Source: Leptospira perolatii (GTDB lineage: Bacteria > Spirochaetota > Leptospiria > Leptospirales > Leptospiraceae). Taken from it: DNA of 64,000 nucleotides. The stretch is taken from assembly GCF_002811875.1 (NCBI RefSeq), contig NZ_NPDZ01000003.1, positions 288,180 to 352,179 on the forward strand, read 5' to 3'. Positions 47,060-55,925 of this stretch are shown here, piece after piece. Within the stretch, counting starts at the first letter, position 1, and each line of letters begins with the position of its first letter. Made by a program: the position numbers and the translations under genes. The notes under the pieces were generated by a model that was not told where the DNA came from, did not search any database, and saw only the letters and a list, made by a program, of their open reading frames with translations.

Positions 47060-47854
47060 ATGTACGAAAAAGCACTGTTTTTGCTTTTTGTAGCTTACGT
47101 CGTCGTATTTTCTCTTATGACGATTCTCTGGCTTATAGGTAAATTGATCCACAACTACTCGATTGTGGATGTAGGTTGGGGCCTGAGTATTTCCACTGCC
47201 GTCATAATCTATTTCATCCTCGGTGATGGATTCTCGGTGCGAAAAGGAGTTTTTGCATTCATGGCCTGTCTTTGGGGATGGCGACTTTCCTATTTTATTT
47301 TTACTACTAGAGTGCTGACGGGCCATGAAGATTCAAGGTACGCAGCTTTCAGAAACGAGTACGGGGAAAAGGTTGATCGGAAATTCTTCACGAATGTATT
47401 TCAGTTCCAAGGTGCTTTGGCTGTCATTCTGAGTGTACCTTTTCTTTTTCCGGCTTTGAATCCGGATGTGAATTTTTTGACCTTGGAGATTATTTCCTTG
47501 GCGATCTTCTTTGTAGGATTATTAGGGGAATCGGTTGCCGATTTTCAATTAGCAGAATTTAAATTAGATGGGGATAATAAAGGGAAAGTTTGCGATATCG
47601 GCTGGTGGAGATACAGTAGGCATCCAAACTATTTTTTTGAGTGGGTGATATGGATCTCGTTCGGAATATTCTCGCTTGCTTCTCCTTGGGGTTGGATCGG
47701 ACTTTTATCACCTCTATTGATGTTGATTCTTTTGACCAAGATCTCTGGAATTCCGTTAAACGAACTCGGACAACTGAAATCCAAAGGGAAAGCTTATGAA
47801 GAATATAGAAGGCGAACTAGCTCCTTTGTGCCTCTTCCACGCAGAAAATCATAA
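47060..47854 (+). CDS. DUF1295 / steroid 5-alpha-reductase-like membrane protein
   Basis: A 264-residue protein with seven hydrophobic segments. The reductase-fold sign is CDIGWWRYSRHPNYFFEWVIW, close to isoprenylcysteine methyltransferases and 5-alpha-reductases, with SKGKAYEEYRRRTSSFVP at the end. It would bind NADPH or AdoMet and act on a lipid. It lies 29 bases after the DUF2062 gene in the same operon. Confidence 0.88.
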   Translation: MYEKALFLLFVAYVVVFSLMTILWLIGKLIHNYSIVDVGWGLSISTAVIIYFILGDGFSVRKGVFAFMACLWGWRLSYFIFTTRVLTGHEDSRYAAFRNEYGEKVDRKFFTNVFQFQGALAVILSVPFLFPALNPDVNFLTLEIISLAIFFVGLLGESVADFQLAEFKLDGDNKGKVCDIGWWRYSRHPNYFFEWVIWISFGIFSLASPWGWIGLLSPLLMLILLTKISGIPLNELGQLKSKGKAYEEYRRRTSSFVPLPRRKS

Positions 47855-47866
47855 GGTTGGCCTAAG

Positions 47867-48904
47867 ATGAATTTACTCTATACTTTGCTGGAAAAGGACA
47901 TTTTTCCAGATGAATGGATTCGCTGGAAAATTCGCAGTTTATTGAAAATGCGTCTTCGTCATGAAAACAAAGGCTCCTTAGAAGAGAATCAAAAGCATCT
48001 GATCGAGTACATTCGTTTTTTGAAAAACTCACCGATCGCTACTCATACAATTGATGCAAACGAACAACACTACGAAGTTCCCGCAGAATTCTTTCAGCTC
48101 GTGATGGGAAAGTATATGAAGTATAGTTCAGGATATTGGCCAGATCCGAAGATAGGATTGGACGAATCGGAAAGACTGATGCTTCAGCTTTACTGTGATC
48201 GTGCAAGACTCGAAGACGGAATGACCGTATTGGATCTAGGATGCGGCTGGGGGTCCTTGACTTTATTTATCGCGGAACATTATCCGAAGTGTAAAATCAC
48301 TGCAGTTTCTAATTCCAAGAGCCAAAAACAGTTCATAGACTCCGAAGTAAAGAAAAGGAAACTCAAAAACGTTCAATCGATCACAGCGGATGTGAATACT
48401 TTTCGGTCCAATCTAAAATTCGATCGGATTCTATCCGTGGAAATGCTCGAACATATGAGAAATTATGAAGCCTTGTTCGAGAAGCTTTCTGGAATGCTAA
48501 AGCCTAAAGGTCTTTTTTTTGCACATGTTTTTACTCATCACAAATACGCGTATTCTTTCGAAGTCGAGGATGAGACAGACTGGATGGCACAGCATTTCTT
48601 TTTCGGAGGCCAAATGCCTTCTCATCAGTTACTGCTGTATTTTCAAAAAGATTTACTATTAGAAAACCAGTGGATCATCAACGGGATGAATTATGCGAGA
48701 ACGTCCGAAGCATGGCTTTCTAATTTTCATGCAAACAAGTCAAAGATACTCGAGATCTTTGCTCGGACCTATGGAGAGGATCAAAAGAAAAAGTGGTTCG
48801 TCTATTGGAAAGTATTCTTTATGGCCTGCGCCGAACTTTGGAAGTTCAATCAAGGAGAAGAATGGATCATTTCGCACTATCTATTCCGCAAAAGTAAGCC
48901 TTAG
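47867..48904 (+). CDS. Cyclopropane-fatty-acyl-phospholipid synthase-type methyltransferase, copy 2
   Basis: A 345-residue, more divergent CFA relative: HYEVPAEFFQLVMGKYMKY, VLDLGCGWGSLTLFIAEHY, LSVEMLEHMRNYEALF. It differs from copy 1 in the core HYDLGNDFY region (here HYEVPAEFF), so a different substrate is likely. A ribosome site AAGGTTGG is weak. It ends the operon. Confidence 0.87.
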   Translation: MNLLYTLLEKDIFPDEWIRWKIRSLLKMRLRHENKGSLEENQKHLIEYIRFLKNSPIATHTIDANEQHYEVPAEFFQLVMGKYMKYSSGYWPDPKIGLDESERLMLQLYCDRARLEDGMTVLDLGCGWGSLTLFIAEHYPKCKITAVSNSKSQKQFIDSEVKKRKLKNVQSITADVNTFRSNLKFDRILSVEMLEHMRNYEALFEKLSGMLKPKGLFFAHVFTHHKYAYSFEVEDETDWMAQHFFFGGQMPSHQLLLYFQKDLLLENQWIINGMNYARTSEAWLSNFHANKSKILEIFARTYGEDQKKKWFVYWKVFFMACAELWKFNQGEEWIISHYLFRKSKP

Positions 48905-49017
48905 TCGAATTCGCTTATCCTATCTGTCGCAGCTCTCTTGGAATACGGGTTTAGCCTTAAAGCAGAATTTAGAGTCGAAGCAAACTTGAATTAGATTTTA
49001 GTAATCTACCTTCAGGA

Positions 49018-49638
49018 TTACGACTTCATTCCATTATATAGATAGTGGATCAGATCCTTCGTAATCTTTCTCGCTTTCTTTAAATCGACGGATCGAAACA
49101 TCACCTGTTTTCCAGACAGCAGTACGGCGATTCCATGCACCATCGTCCAAGCAGACATCGCAGATAATCTGACATCGTCGGTTTTGATGATCCCTGCGTC
49201 CTTACAAGACTGGATAATCTCTACAATGATTTGAAAAGACTCATCTTCGGTCCTGACTAAAGATTCGTAGTTCAAATGGCTTTCGATTTGGTTTCCGTAC
49301 ATAACCCTGAATAAATCTGGAAATTCCAAAGCGAACTCCACATAAGAAACACCGGATTCCCGGAAGAGCAGAAGCGGATTCTTGGCGTACTTCGCCTGAA
49401 GACTCCTTTGTCGATCCGCGAGCATTCTGAATCCCTCTTCGGCGATATCGGCATATAAGGATTCCAAATCCGGATAGTGCCTATACGGCGCGGATTGGCT
49501 GACCCCGGCTAAATTCGCTACCTTTCTGAGGCTGATTCCCTTGTATCCTTCATCTTTTAGGATCTGCAAGGAAGCGTCCAAAAGCGCTTTTTTTAAGTCC
49601 CCGTGGTGATAAGAAACTTTATCTAAACGATTTTTCAT
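49018..49638 (-). CDS. TetR-family repressor
   Basis: A 206-residue regulator from the ATG at 49638. The helix-turn-helix is GISLRKVANLAGVSQSAPYRHYPDLESLYADI; the rest is a helical ligand domain with a hydrophobic end. An upstream in-frame extension to 49704 would run through the operator and is rejected. It is divergent from the RetSat-like gene, with a strong palindrome between the two starts, so it probably represses both. Confidence 0.92.
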   Translation of the reverse strand: MKNRLDKVSYHHGDLKKALLDASLQILKDEGYKGISLRKVANLAGVSQSAPYRHYPDLESLYADIAEEGFRMLADRQRSLQAKYAKNPLLLFRESGVSYVEFALEFPDLFRVMYGNQIESHLNYESLVRTEDESFQIIVEIIQSCKDAGIIKTDDVRLSAMSAWTMVHGIAVLLSGKQVMFRSVDLKKARKITKDLIHYLYNGMKS

Positions 49639-49653
49639 GTTGACAGTTATTAC

Positions 49654-49705
49654 AATGTTTACGATGATCACATTAATCGCGACCAATGTGATCGATGTTA
49701 ACATT
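49654..49705. promoter_or_regulatory. TetR operator between divergent genes
   Basis: GATCACATT (49666-49674) and AATGTGATC (49685-49693) are perfect 9-bp arms around a 10-base spacer, and the symmetry extends outwards to 21-bp arms with 17 matches. On the minus strand TTGACA (about 49728-49723) and TAATGT (about 49705-49700), 17 bases apart, overlap it, giving a repressible promoter for the TetR gene. Confidence 0.7.
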
Positions 49706-49728
49706 AGGTTGAATAGCGGAGACTGTCA

Positions 49729-51312
49729 ATGGAAAATAAGGAATCGCAAAATCAATACGACGTAATTTTTATAGGATCCGGAATGGGTAGTCTTACGACT
49801 GCGAGCTTATTGCGTCAATTTGCCGACAAAAAGGTTCTTATTCTAGAAAAGCATTTTACACCGGGTGGGTTTACTCACGAGTTCCAGAGAAAGCAAGGCA
49901 AGTTCCATTGGGATGTAGGAATCCATTATGTCGGCGATATGCAAGAAGGCGGATTGTGCAGGATACTCTCCGATAAGATCACCCGTAAAAATTTGAAATG
50001 GAATCGTATGCCGGAGCCTTTTGAAAGATTGATGTTTCCTTCTGGAAACTTCGACATCTATGGCGATCCAACTAAGTTCCAGGCAGACCTGATCGCCCGA
50101 TTCCCGGAAGAGAAAGATGCGATCGAAAAATACATGAAAGATATTCGAAAGGCTTCCGCTCTATTCGGAAAGTCTCTTATGCTCAAGCAAACTCCACCGC
50201 CTCTGGATTCGTTTACGAATTTATTAGAAGATAAATCTCTCGTTACCTTAAAGGATTATTTGGACGCAAGTTTTAAGGATGAAAGGTTGAAGGGAATTCT
50301 CGCGGCGCAATGGGGAGATCACGGACTTCCTCCTTCGAAAGTTGCATTTGCGATGCACGCTTCTTTGGTGCAGCATTATGTAAACGGTGGATATTATCCA
50401 GTCGGTGGAGCAGGTAAAATTTTCGATTCGGTCGAATCGATCATCAAAGAAAACGGAGGAGACGTACTATCCTCTACGGAAGTTAAGGAAATTCTAATTA
50501 AAGACGGAAAAGCAATCGGTGTTAGAACCAAAGGACTCAGAGGCGAAATGCTGGAGCGTGATTTTTTTGCTCCAGCTATCGTTTCCTGCGCAGGAGCTTA
50601 TTTAACTTATCTGAAATTGATTCCGGATTCGTATCCGATTCCTTTCCGACAGGCTCTCAAAAATTTCTATGAAAGAGAAAGGATGACTACGAGCATCTGC
50701 CTTTATTTGGGTTTGAAAGAGAGTCCCGCAAAGTTCGGTTTCAAAGGAGAAAACTATTGGATTTTCTCTTCTTCGGACCATGATCAAAATTTTTCGGGAA
50801 GAAACAATTGGATCAAGGAATCGGGAGATATACCGAATCTGTACATTTCGTTTCCTAGTTTGAAAAATCCGGAAGCCAAAAATCATACTGCGGACGTAAT
50901 CTCTTTTACCGACTACGAAAATTTCGCGGAGTGGAAAGAACACCCTTGGAAGAAAAGGGGAGAAGATTATAAAACCTTAAAGGACCAGATTACGGAGCGT
51001 ATGCTTTCTACACTCGAATCTAGATTTCCGGGATTCAGAAACATAGTCGAATATGCTGAGTTATCTACTCCGATCACAAACGAGCACTTTACTTCTCATC
51101 CGGACGGAGCGATCTATGGGCTCGCCTGTGTTCCTGAGCGCTACCAAAAAGAGAAGTCGCCTTGGTTTGATGTGCGCACTCCGATCCAAGGGTTATTCCT
51201 GACGGGAGCAGATGCAGGCTCTCCGGGAATTGCGGGAGCAATGATGGCAGGATTGGCTACTGCGACCGCGATCGTCGGCGATAACAGATTGTTAAAAGAA
51301 CTGAGGAACTAA
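49729..51312 (+). CDS. CrtI/RetSat-type FAD oxidoreductase, copy 1
   Basis: A 527-residue flavoprotein of the phytoene desaturase / retinol saturase family: DVIFIGSGMGSLTTASLL at the start, GGFTHEFQRK, WDVGIHYVGDMQ, and the closing FAD-site stretch GLFLTGADAGSPGIAGAM. It may saturate or isomerise polyene or carotenoid substrates. CGGAG lies nine bases before the ATG. It is controlled by the divergent TetR. A paralogue is at 60.5 kb. Confidence 0.9.
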   Translation: MENKESQNQYDVIFIGSGMGSLTTASLLRQFADKKVLILEKHFTPGGFTHEFQRKQGKFHWDVGIHYVGDMQEGGLCRILSDKITRKNLKWNRMPEPFERLMFPSGNFDIYGDPTKFQADLIARFPEEKDAIEKYMKDIRKASALFGKSLMLKQTPPPLDSFTNLLEDKSLVTLKDYLDASFKDERLKGILAAQWGDHGLPPSKVAFAMHASLVQHYVNGGYYPVGGAGKIFDSVESIIKENGGDVLSSTEVKEILIKDGKAIGVRTKGLRGEMLERDFFAPAIVSCAGAYLTYLKLIPDSYPIPFRQALKNFYERERMTTSICLYLGLKESPAKFGFKGENYWIFSSSDHDQNFSGRNNWIKESGDIPNLYISFPSLKNPEAKNHTADVISFTDYENFAEWKEHPWKKRGEDYKTLKDQITERMLSTLESRFPGFRNIVEYAELSTPITNEHFTSHPDGAIYGLACVPERYQKEKSPWFDVRTPIQGLFLTGADAGSPGIAGAMMAGLATATAIVGDNRLLKELRN

Positions 51313-51332
51313 CTCTTTGCGCGCTTATGGCT

Positions 51333-52088
51333 CTAATAGTTCAGTTTCAGGATCCGGACTTCTTTATCATCGAATCTGAGAGTTTCTTTGATTTGATGAA
51401 ATCTTTCTGAGGAGAAAGGGGAATTTGGAATTCTGAGTTCCCATTTTAACTTTAAGATTTCTTCATATAATTCCAAAAGTTCCGCGATGTTCCCTTTTAG
51501 CTCTTTCGAGTAGAGTGCGCGGAACATAGGTCCGATTCTAGAAGGGATATCAGAGTTTACGATTTCTGGGATACTCAAATCGTCAATATATCGGAACATC
51601 CAGTTTTGAAGGTATAAGGCTAAAAGCCTTTCCATTCGTAGAACATCCTCTTTAGTATTTCGAGGTACAATTCCTTTAAAGAAACGATATCTTTTTCTCA
51701 GATACTTTACTGCTGCGGCGGAGTCTGGAGTCTCTAATTTGTATTTATCCCACTCTTCCTTGATGATCGGAAAATACTCGGAGCCGAAATATGGTTCGCC
51801 GATTTCGCAAATCTGAACTGCAGCAGGGTCAAAACTTCTCATTCTTTGGCGGAAGCTATCCCAATCTCCGGAAATCAAGTTCACTGGACCTTGGGCTTGC
51901 AAAGGCTCGAGTGCTTGGTTGATTTCCCGGATAAAATTACTTTTCAACTGGTCCGAAGGATCGGCTAAAAGAAAGAAATTAAAGTCTGAACTATCATTGA
52001 AATCTCCTCTTTGCCTTGAGCCGTAAAAGATCAGCTCAAAAGGCTTTAGAGAAGATACTGTGGAGAGGCTTTCCTTAATTCTTTCCAT
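51333..52088 (-). CDS. Nucleotidyltransferase-like protein with altered metal site
   Basis: A 251-residue protein. Near residue 24, YGSRQRGDFNDSSDFNFFLL is the MNT-type nucleotidyltransferase core, but the usual DxD is DFN, losing one carboxylate. The remaining 150 residues are helical, like HEPN-associated or substrate-binding domains. It may be inactive or use a third acidic residue. It lies 9 bases after a small gene in the same direction. Confidence 0.75.
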   Translation of the reverse strand: MERIKESLSTVSSLKPFELIFYGSRQRGDFNDSSDFNFFLLADPSDQLKSNFIREINQALEPLQAQGPVNLISGDWDSFRQRMRSFDPAAVQICEIGEPYFGSEYFPIIKEEWDKYKLETPDSAAAVKYLRKRYRFFKGIVPRNTKEDVLRMERLLALYLQNWMFRYIDDLSIPEIVNSDIPSRIGPMFRALYSKELKGNIAELLELYEEILKLKWELRIPNSPFSSERFHQIKETLRFDDKEVRILKLNY

Positions 52089-52097
52089 ACGATTCTC

Positions 52098-52304
52098 TTA
52101 TTCGAAGAACAATCTCATCCTAGATAAGTTTTCCAGAATTGCTTGATAGGCGCGATCCCTATCTTCCGCATCTTGGAAGGGTAAGGATTTAATGTGGTTA
52201 AAATCGTGATAAATGATCTCGATTGAGTTCGAGGCCGTATTCTTTTTTATGGAGGAGATATAGTCCAAGTTTATGACTTCGGTATCCCCCAATTTCAACC
52301 ACAT
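52098..52304 (-). CDS. Small hypothetical protein
   Basis: A 68-residue protein with a two-strand start (LKLGDTEVINLDYISSIKK) and a helical end. The form resembles small PH-like or DUF-type proteins (loading strands followed by a helix), but I recognise no family. It lies just upstream of the nucleotidyltransferase-like gene in the same direction. Confidence 0.6.
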   Translation of the reverse strand: MWLKLGDTEVINLDYISSIKKNTASNSIEIIYHDFNHIKSLPFQDAEDRDRAYQAILENLSRMRLFFE

Positions 52305-52427
52305 TGCGATCCATCTCCAGGGTCAGTTTCCCCGTGCGGGATAGGGTAGTGCCCCGTACGCAAACGGTCAAGAAATAACGCAAAGAACCGAGCCAATCTG
52401 AAACGCAGGGAATCGCGGGAATTTTTT

Positions 52428-52958
52428 TTAGAAAGCCTTAATTCCTCGGCTTACAAATTCGTGAAATTCTCGGCCTAATTCTTTTGTACTATGACCTTTG
52501 CGACTTTCCAGTTTGGTCTCGAATACGAAGATAAAATTCTCCCTTTGCCATTCCCAGCGAATATAACACTGTTCTGTATTCCCCTTGCACCCCGAAAATA
52601 CGGTGGCTCTAGAATCTGCCGGCATAGGAAAATATTGGTATTCTCGAGAGAGTAGCTTGGATTGCTCCTCGATCGAAACCAAATGATCGAAGTCGTTTTG
52701 GTTGTCTTCGGTATAGGAAGAAGCTCGAAATCTTTCAAAGCTGGATTGGGTGTCCGAAACCTTACAGTCGTAATATAAACCTCTGGCAAAAATCCGACCC
52801 GAGTCTAGGAGGACTGCGTTTCCCTTTGTCAGATAGACCACATCATAGTTCAGTCTGAGCATGGATGGATTTTCGGGAATTACAGCTTGGTTATTCTGCT
52901 GGGAACTCTTGCATCCGAATATTATGAAGAACAAAAATACTTTATATGCCGATTTCAT
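52428..52958 (-). CDS. Putative lipoprotein
   Basis: A 176-residue protein from the ATG at 52958, with GGGG six bases upstream. The N-terminus MKSAYKVFLFFIIFGC gives a lipobox with Cys at residue 16. The mature part has paired cysteines (YYDCKV and SGCKGNTEQC). It overlaps the end of epmB by 17 bases, hence co-transcribed. The function is unknown. Confidence 0.7.
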   Translation of the reverse strand: MKSAYKVFLFFIIFGCKSSQQNNQAVIPENPSMLRLNYDVVYLTKGNAVLLDSGRIFARGLYYDCKVSDTQSSFERFRASSYTEDNQNDFDHLVSIEEQSKLLSREYQYFPMPADSRATVFSGCKGNTEQCYIRWEWQRENFIFVFETKLESRKGHSTKELGREFHEFVSRGIKAF

Positions 52959-54060
52959 ACAAATCCCCATTAAAATTCTTGAATACATAGGAATTTTGTG
53001 TGGCTTCTTCGAGGTAATCGGTAGGTAAAGGAACCTTTCCTCCTCCTCCGGTCAAGTCTACAACGTACAAAGGCATGCTCAAGCCGCTGATCCTGCCCCT
53101 GAGAGCTTTCATCAAACGGACACCTTCTGAAATCGGTACTCTAAAGTGCGAAGAGCCGAACACCTCGTCGCATTGGTGGAGATAGTAGGGCTTGATGCCT
53201 GCATTGGTCAAACTATAGAACAGATCGCTCAGTGCTTCCACCGAATCGTTGACTCCCTTCAGTAATACACTTTGGTTGAGTACAGAAACCGCGCCTTCTT
53301 TTACTAACAAAGAGATTCTTTCTTTAGCCAAGGCGGTAAGTTCCTTCGAGTGATTGAAATGAGTCACTAGAAAAATAGGGAAGTGCTTTTTTAACACCGC
53401 GCACAATTCGGAAGTGATCCTCATCGGCAATGTCACCGGATATCGAGTGTGTATCCTGACTTGATTGATATGCGGTATGGATTTGAGTTCGGTGAGTAGG
53501 AAGTCCAACTTGGAATCGGATAAATTTAGAGGATCTCCTCCGGAAAGAATCACCTCCTTGATCTCAGGATGGTTTCTAAAATAGAGTAGAGCTTCTTCCC
53601 AGTCGGCCATCCCAGGAGTATTAAAAGATTGTGATACTTTGCGTTTTCTTGTGCAGAACCTGCAATAGACGGCACAGACATGGGACAAGTACCAAAGCGC
53701 GCGATCTGGATACCGGTGGGTGACTCCTTTTACTGGCATATGGGATTCTTCTTCCAAAGGATCGACTCGGTCCCTTGGGTTCGAATGTAGTTCCTCTATT
53801 TGTGGCACGAATTGCAGTCGAATCGGACAGTGGTGATTCTCTCGATCTGCTAGACTTAAATAGTAAGGAGTCGTGGAAAAAGAGAACAGGTCTTCGCATT
53901 CGGAGAAAGATCTAAACTCGGGTTCCGTGAGAGAAATAAATTCAGAAAGCTGCTCGGCTCCTAGGATTCTATGTTGAATCTGCCATTTCCAGTTCAGCCA
54001 GTCTTGGTCAGACCCGAGTTTCTTCGGGTCTTTCTTGGTAGTAAGCCTCAACCCAGTCAT
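52942..54060 (-). CDS. epmB: Radical-SAM EF-P lysine 2,3-aminomutase
   Basis: A 372-residue KamA-family enzyme that makes (R)-beta-lysine for EF-P modification. The radical SAM cluster is C129, C133 and C136 in HVCAVYCRFCTRKRK. Other blocks are EVILSGGDPLNLSD, IHTRYPVTLPMRI, and YYLHQCDEVFG with the PLP-site region near KPYYLH. The gene order with efp only 1.2 kb away supports EpmB over a catabolic aminomutase. Confidence 0.9.
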   Translation of the reverse strand: MTGLRLTTKKDPKKLGSDQDWLNWKWQIQHRILGAEQLSEFISLTEPEFRSFSECEDLFSFSTTPYYLSLADRENHHCPIRLQFVPQIEELHSNPRDRVDPLEEESHMPVKGVTHRYPDRALWYLSHVCAVYCRFCTRKRKVSQSFNTPGMADWEEALLYFRNHPEIKEVILSGGDPLNLSDSKLDFLLTELKSIPHINQVRIHTRYPVTLPMRITSELCAVLKKHFPIFLVTHFNHSKELTALAKERISLLVKEGAVSVLNQSVLLKGVNDSVEALSDLFYSLTNAGIKPYYLHQCDEVFGSSHFRVPISEGVRLMKALRGRISGLSMPLYVVDLTGGGGKVPLPTDYLEEATQNSYVFKNFNGDLYEIGI

Positions 54061-54114
54061 ACTTCTTGATCCTACGAGCGGGGCGCCAGAGTCAATCTCA
54101 GTTTTAGCCGACTC

Positions 54115-55017
54115 CTACTTTGGTGCTTGTACTTCTACTGTAGGAAGAGTGGCTCTTAAGTAACCGCTCTTTAATACTAGAACCTGACCCTCTTCTCCGG
54201 TTGCAAAGCTAATGAACTCGTCTATTTTCTTTCCACGGTCCGAAAGATAGAAAAGATACAATCCTCTGGAAAGTTTGTAGCTTCGATTGTACACATTATT
54301 AATGCTCGGTTCTATAAATGGGTCTTTTCCTGTCTTGGAATAAGCCAGTGCTTTTACTTTCGATTTATTCTCGATTTGCGCACTTCCCATTCCCATAAAG
54401 CCGATCGCATTCGGATTCTTTTGGATTGCATTCGCCATTTCATCGTTATTCGAAACGATTTGCGCAGCGAAGGTGAATTGAACGTTTTTGTTCGCTTTGA
54501 ATTCTTTTTCTCCGATATCCTTTTGTTTCAATACATGGGTATCGAAATAAGCCGCGGTTCCGCTTTTATCATTTCGAATCACCACTTGGATGGGCCCAGG
54601 AGTTCCTCCTATTTGCGACCAATCCGTAATTGCACCGGAGAAAACTTTAGAAGCGTCTACCAGACTGATCTTGGCGATCTTATTTTGAGGATGGACAATG
54701 AGCGCGATCCCATCGTAGGCTAACAATACGTTTTCGAATCTGCCTTTCTTTTCTAGCTCTCTCGTCTCTTCAGAGGTTAGAGCTCTAGAGGAGGCCGCGA
54801 TATCGGTTTTTCCTTCGACTAGCTTGCTAACTCCTTCAAAGGATCCACCTCCGATTACCTGAATTTCAAGGGAAGAATGTTCTTTGTTGTATCCTTGAGA
54901 AACCACTTCCAACATAGTATGCATGGTTTCGGAACCTGTAATTGTCAGAGTGTCTTTTTTGCAGTTTGCAGTCAGAAGTACGGAGGCGATTAAGCCGTAA
55001 ATTAGGCATTTATTCAT
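54115..55017 (-). CDS. PstS-type phosphate-binding lipoprotein
   Basis: A 300-residue substrate-binding protein with a lipobox (LLTANCKKD, Cys at 19). TITGSETMHTML and GGGSFEGVSKL, DIAASSRALTSEE, and NDKSGTAAYFDTHVL are typical PstS binding loops. No pstC, pstA or pstB genes adjoin it, so its transporter partner is elsewhere, or it acts as a sensor or solitary binder. It faces efp across a 256-base divergent region. Confidence 0.85.
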   Translation of the reverse strand: MNKCLIYGLIASVLLTANCKKDTLTITGSETMHTMLEVVSQGYNKEHSSLEIQVIGGGSFEGVSKLVEGKTDIAASSRALTSEETRELEKKGRFENVLLAYDGIALIVHPQNKIAKISLVDASKVFSGAITDWSQIGGTPGPIQVVIRNDKSGTAAYFDTHVLKQKDIGEKEFKANKNVQFTFAAQIVSNNDEMANAIQKNPNAIGFMGMGSAQIENKSKVKALAYSKTGKDPFIEPSINNVYNRSYKLSRGLYLFYLSDRGKKIDEFISFATGEEGQVLVLKSGYLRATLPTVEVQAPK

Positions 55018-55215
55018 CAGAGAGATGGGCTCCTAGAGTCGAAGTTCTTTAGTCCTTGGATCCTCTAATCCCCTACCTAAAAGTCGATCCGATTTTCATC
55101 CTCAAATATTAATTTTAAATGGGAAGGGTGGATTCTTTAAATCGAAGATAAATTTCTTTGAGACAAATTCGCTTTTGAGTGGGTGTTCTACCTTTGCCAT
55201 GCTGGTTCTTTTTCC

Positions 55216-55246
55216 TTGACACCTGGCCTTTTGGTTTCGATATAGA
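55216..55246 (+). promoter_or_regulatory. Likely efp promoter
   Basis: TTGACA at 55216-55221 and TATAGA at 55241-55246, separated by 19 bases. A GATATA at 17 bases is an alternative -10. It lies about 30 bases upstream of the efp ATG, so the leader is short. Confidence 0.5.
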
Positions 55247-55273
55247 AGGAGCGGATTTTTATTAGGTTAGTAG

Positions 55274-55840
55274 ATGAATTTAGGTATTACTGAAGTTAAA
55301 AAAGGAATGGTTCTCAAGGTAGAAGGAGAACTTTACTCGGTTATTAAGAGCGAATTTGTGAACCCGGGAAAAGGTTCCGCATTTATTCGCACCAAACTCA
55401 AGAATCTCACGAGAAGTAGTTCGATCGAAAGAACATTCAAAGCAGCGGAAACTTTGGAATCCGTAGACTTGGAAAAACGGAACATGACGATCTGCTATAC
55501 TGAGGGAGACGATATCATTTTTATGGATACCCAGGATTTCGAACAGATTCCTGTTTCGAAGGAATATCTGGAGGATATCCTACCGTTCCTGAAGGAAGAA
55601 ACAGCCATGGAAGTTTCTTTTTATGAAGGAAAGCCGATCGGGGTTACTCCGCCTAACTTTGCAGTTCTACAGGTAACATATGCCGAAGAAGGGCTCAAAG
55701 GAGATACTTCAGGTACCGCAAAAAAACGCGTCACTGTGGAAACCGGCGGAGAAATTCAGGTTCCAATTTTTGTAAAACAAGGTGATGTCATTAAGATCGA
55801 TCTAAGAGATCTCACTTATGTGGAAAGAGTAAACAAGTAG
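55274..55840 (+). CDS. efp: Elongation factor P
   Basis: A 188-residue translation factor that relieves ribosome stalling at polyproline. The modified lysine is K33 in VNPGKGSAF, the right loop and residue for beta-lysylation by EpmA/EpmB. The three-domain length is normal (domain III ends VIKIDLRDLTYVERV). Both modifying enzymes are in this window. Confidence 0.97.
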   Translation: MNLGITEVKKGMVLKVEGELYSVIKSEFVNPGKGSAFIRTKLKNLTRSSSIERTFKAAETLESVDLEKRNMTICYTEGDDIIFMDTQDFEQIPVSKEYLEDILPFLKEETAMEVSFYEGKPIGVTPPNFAVLQVTYAEEGLKGDTSGTAKKRVTVETGGEIQVPIFVKQGDVIKIDLRDLTYVERVNK

Positions 55841-55925
55841 GAGTTTCTGGAATCATCTGAGATAACCACAAGCAAGTCCTTTTCCAAAACAGTTTAAGGG
55901 TACCAGATCAAAGAGGTGAACACCG

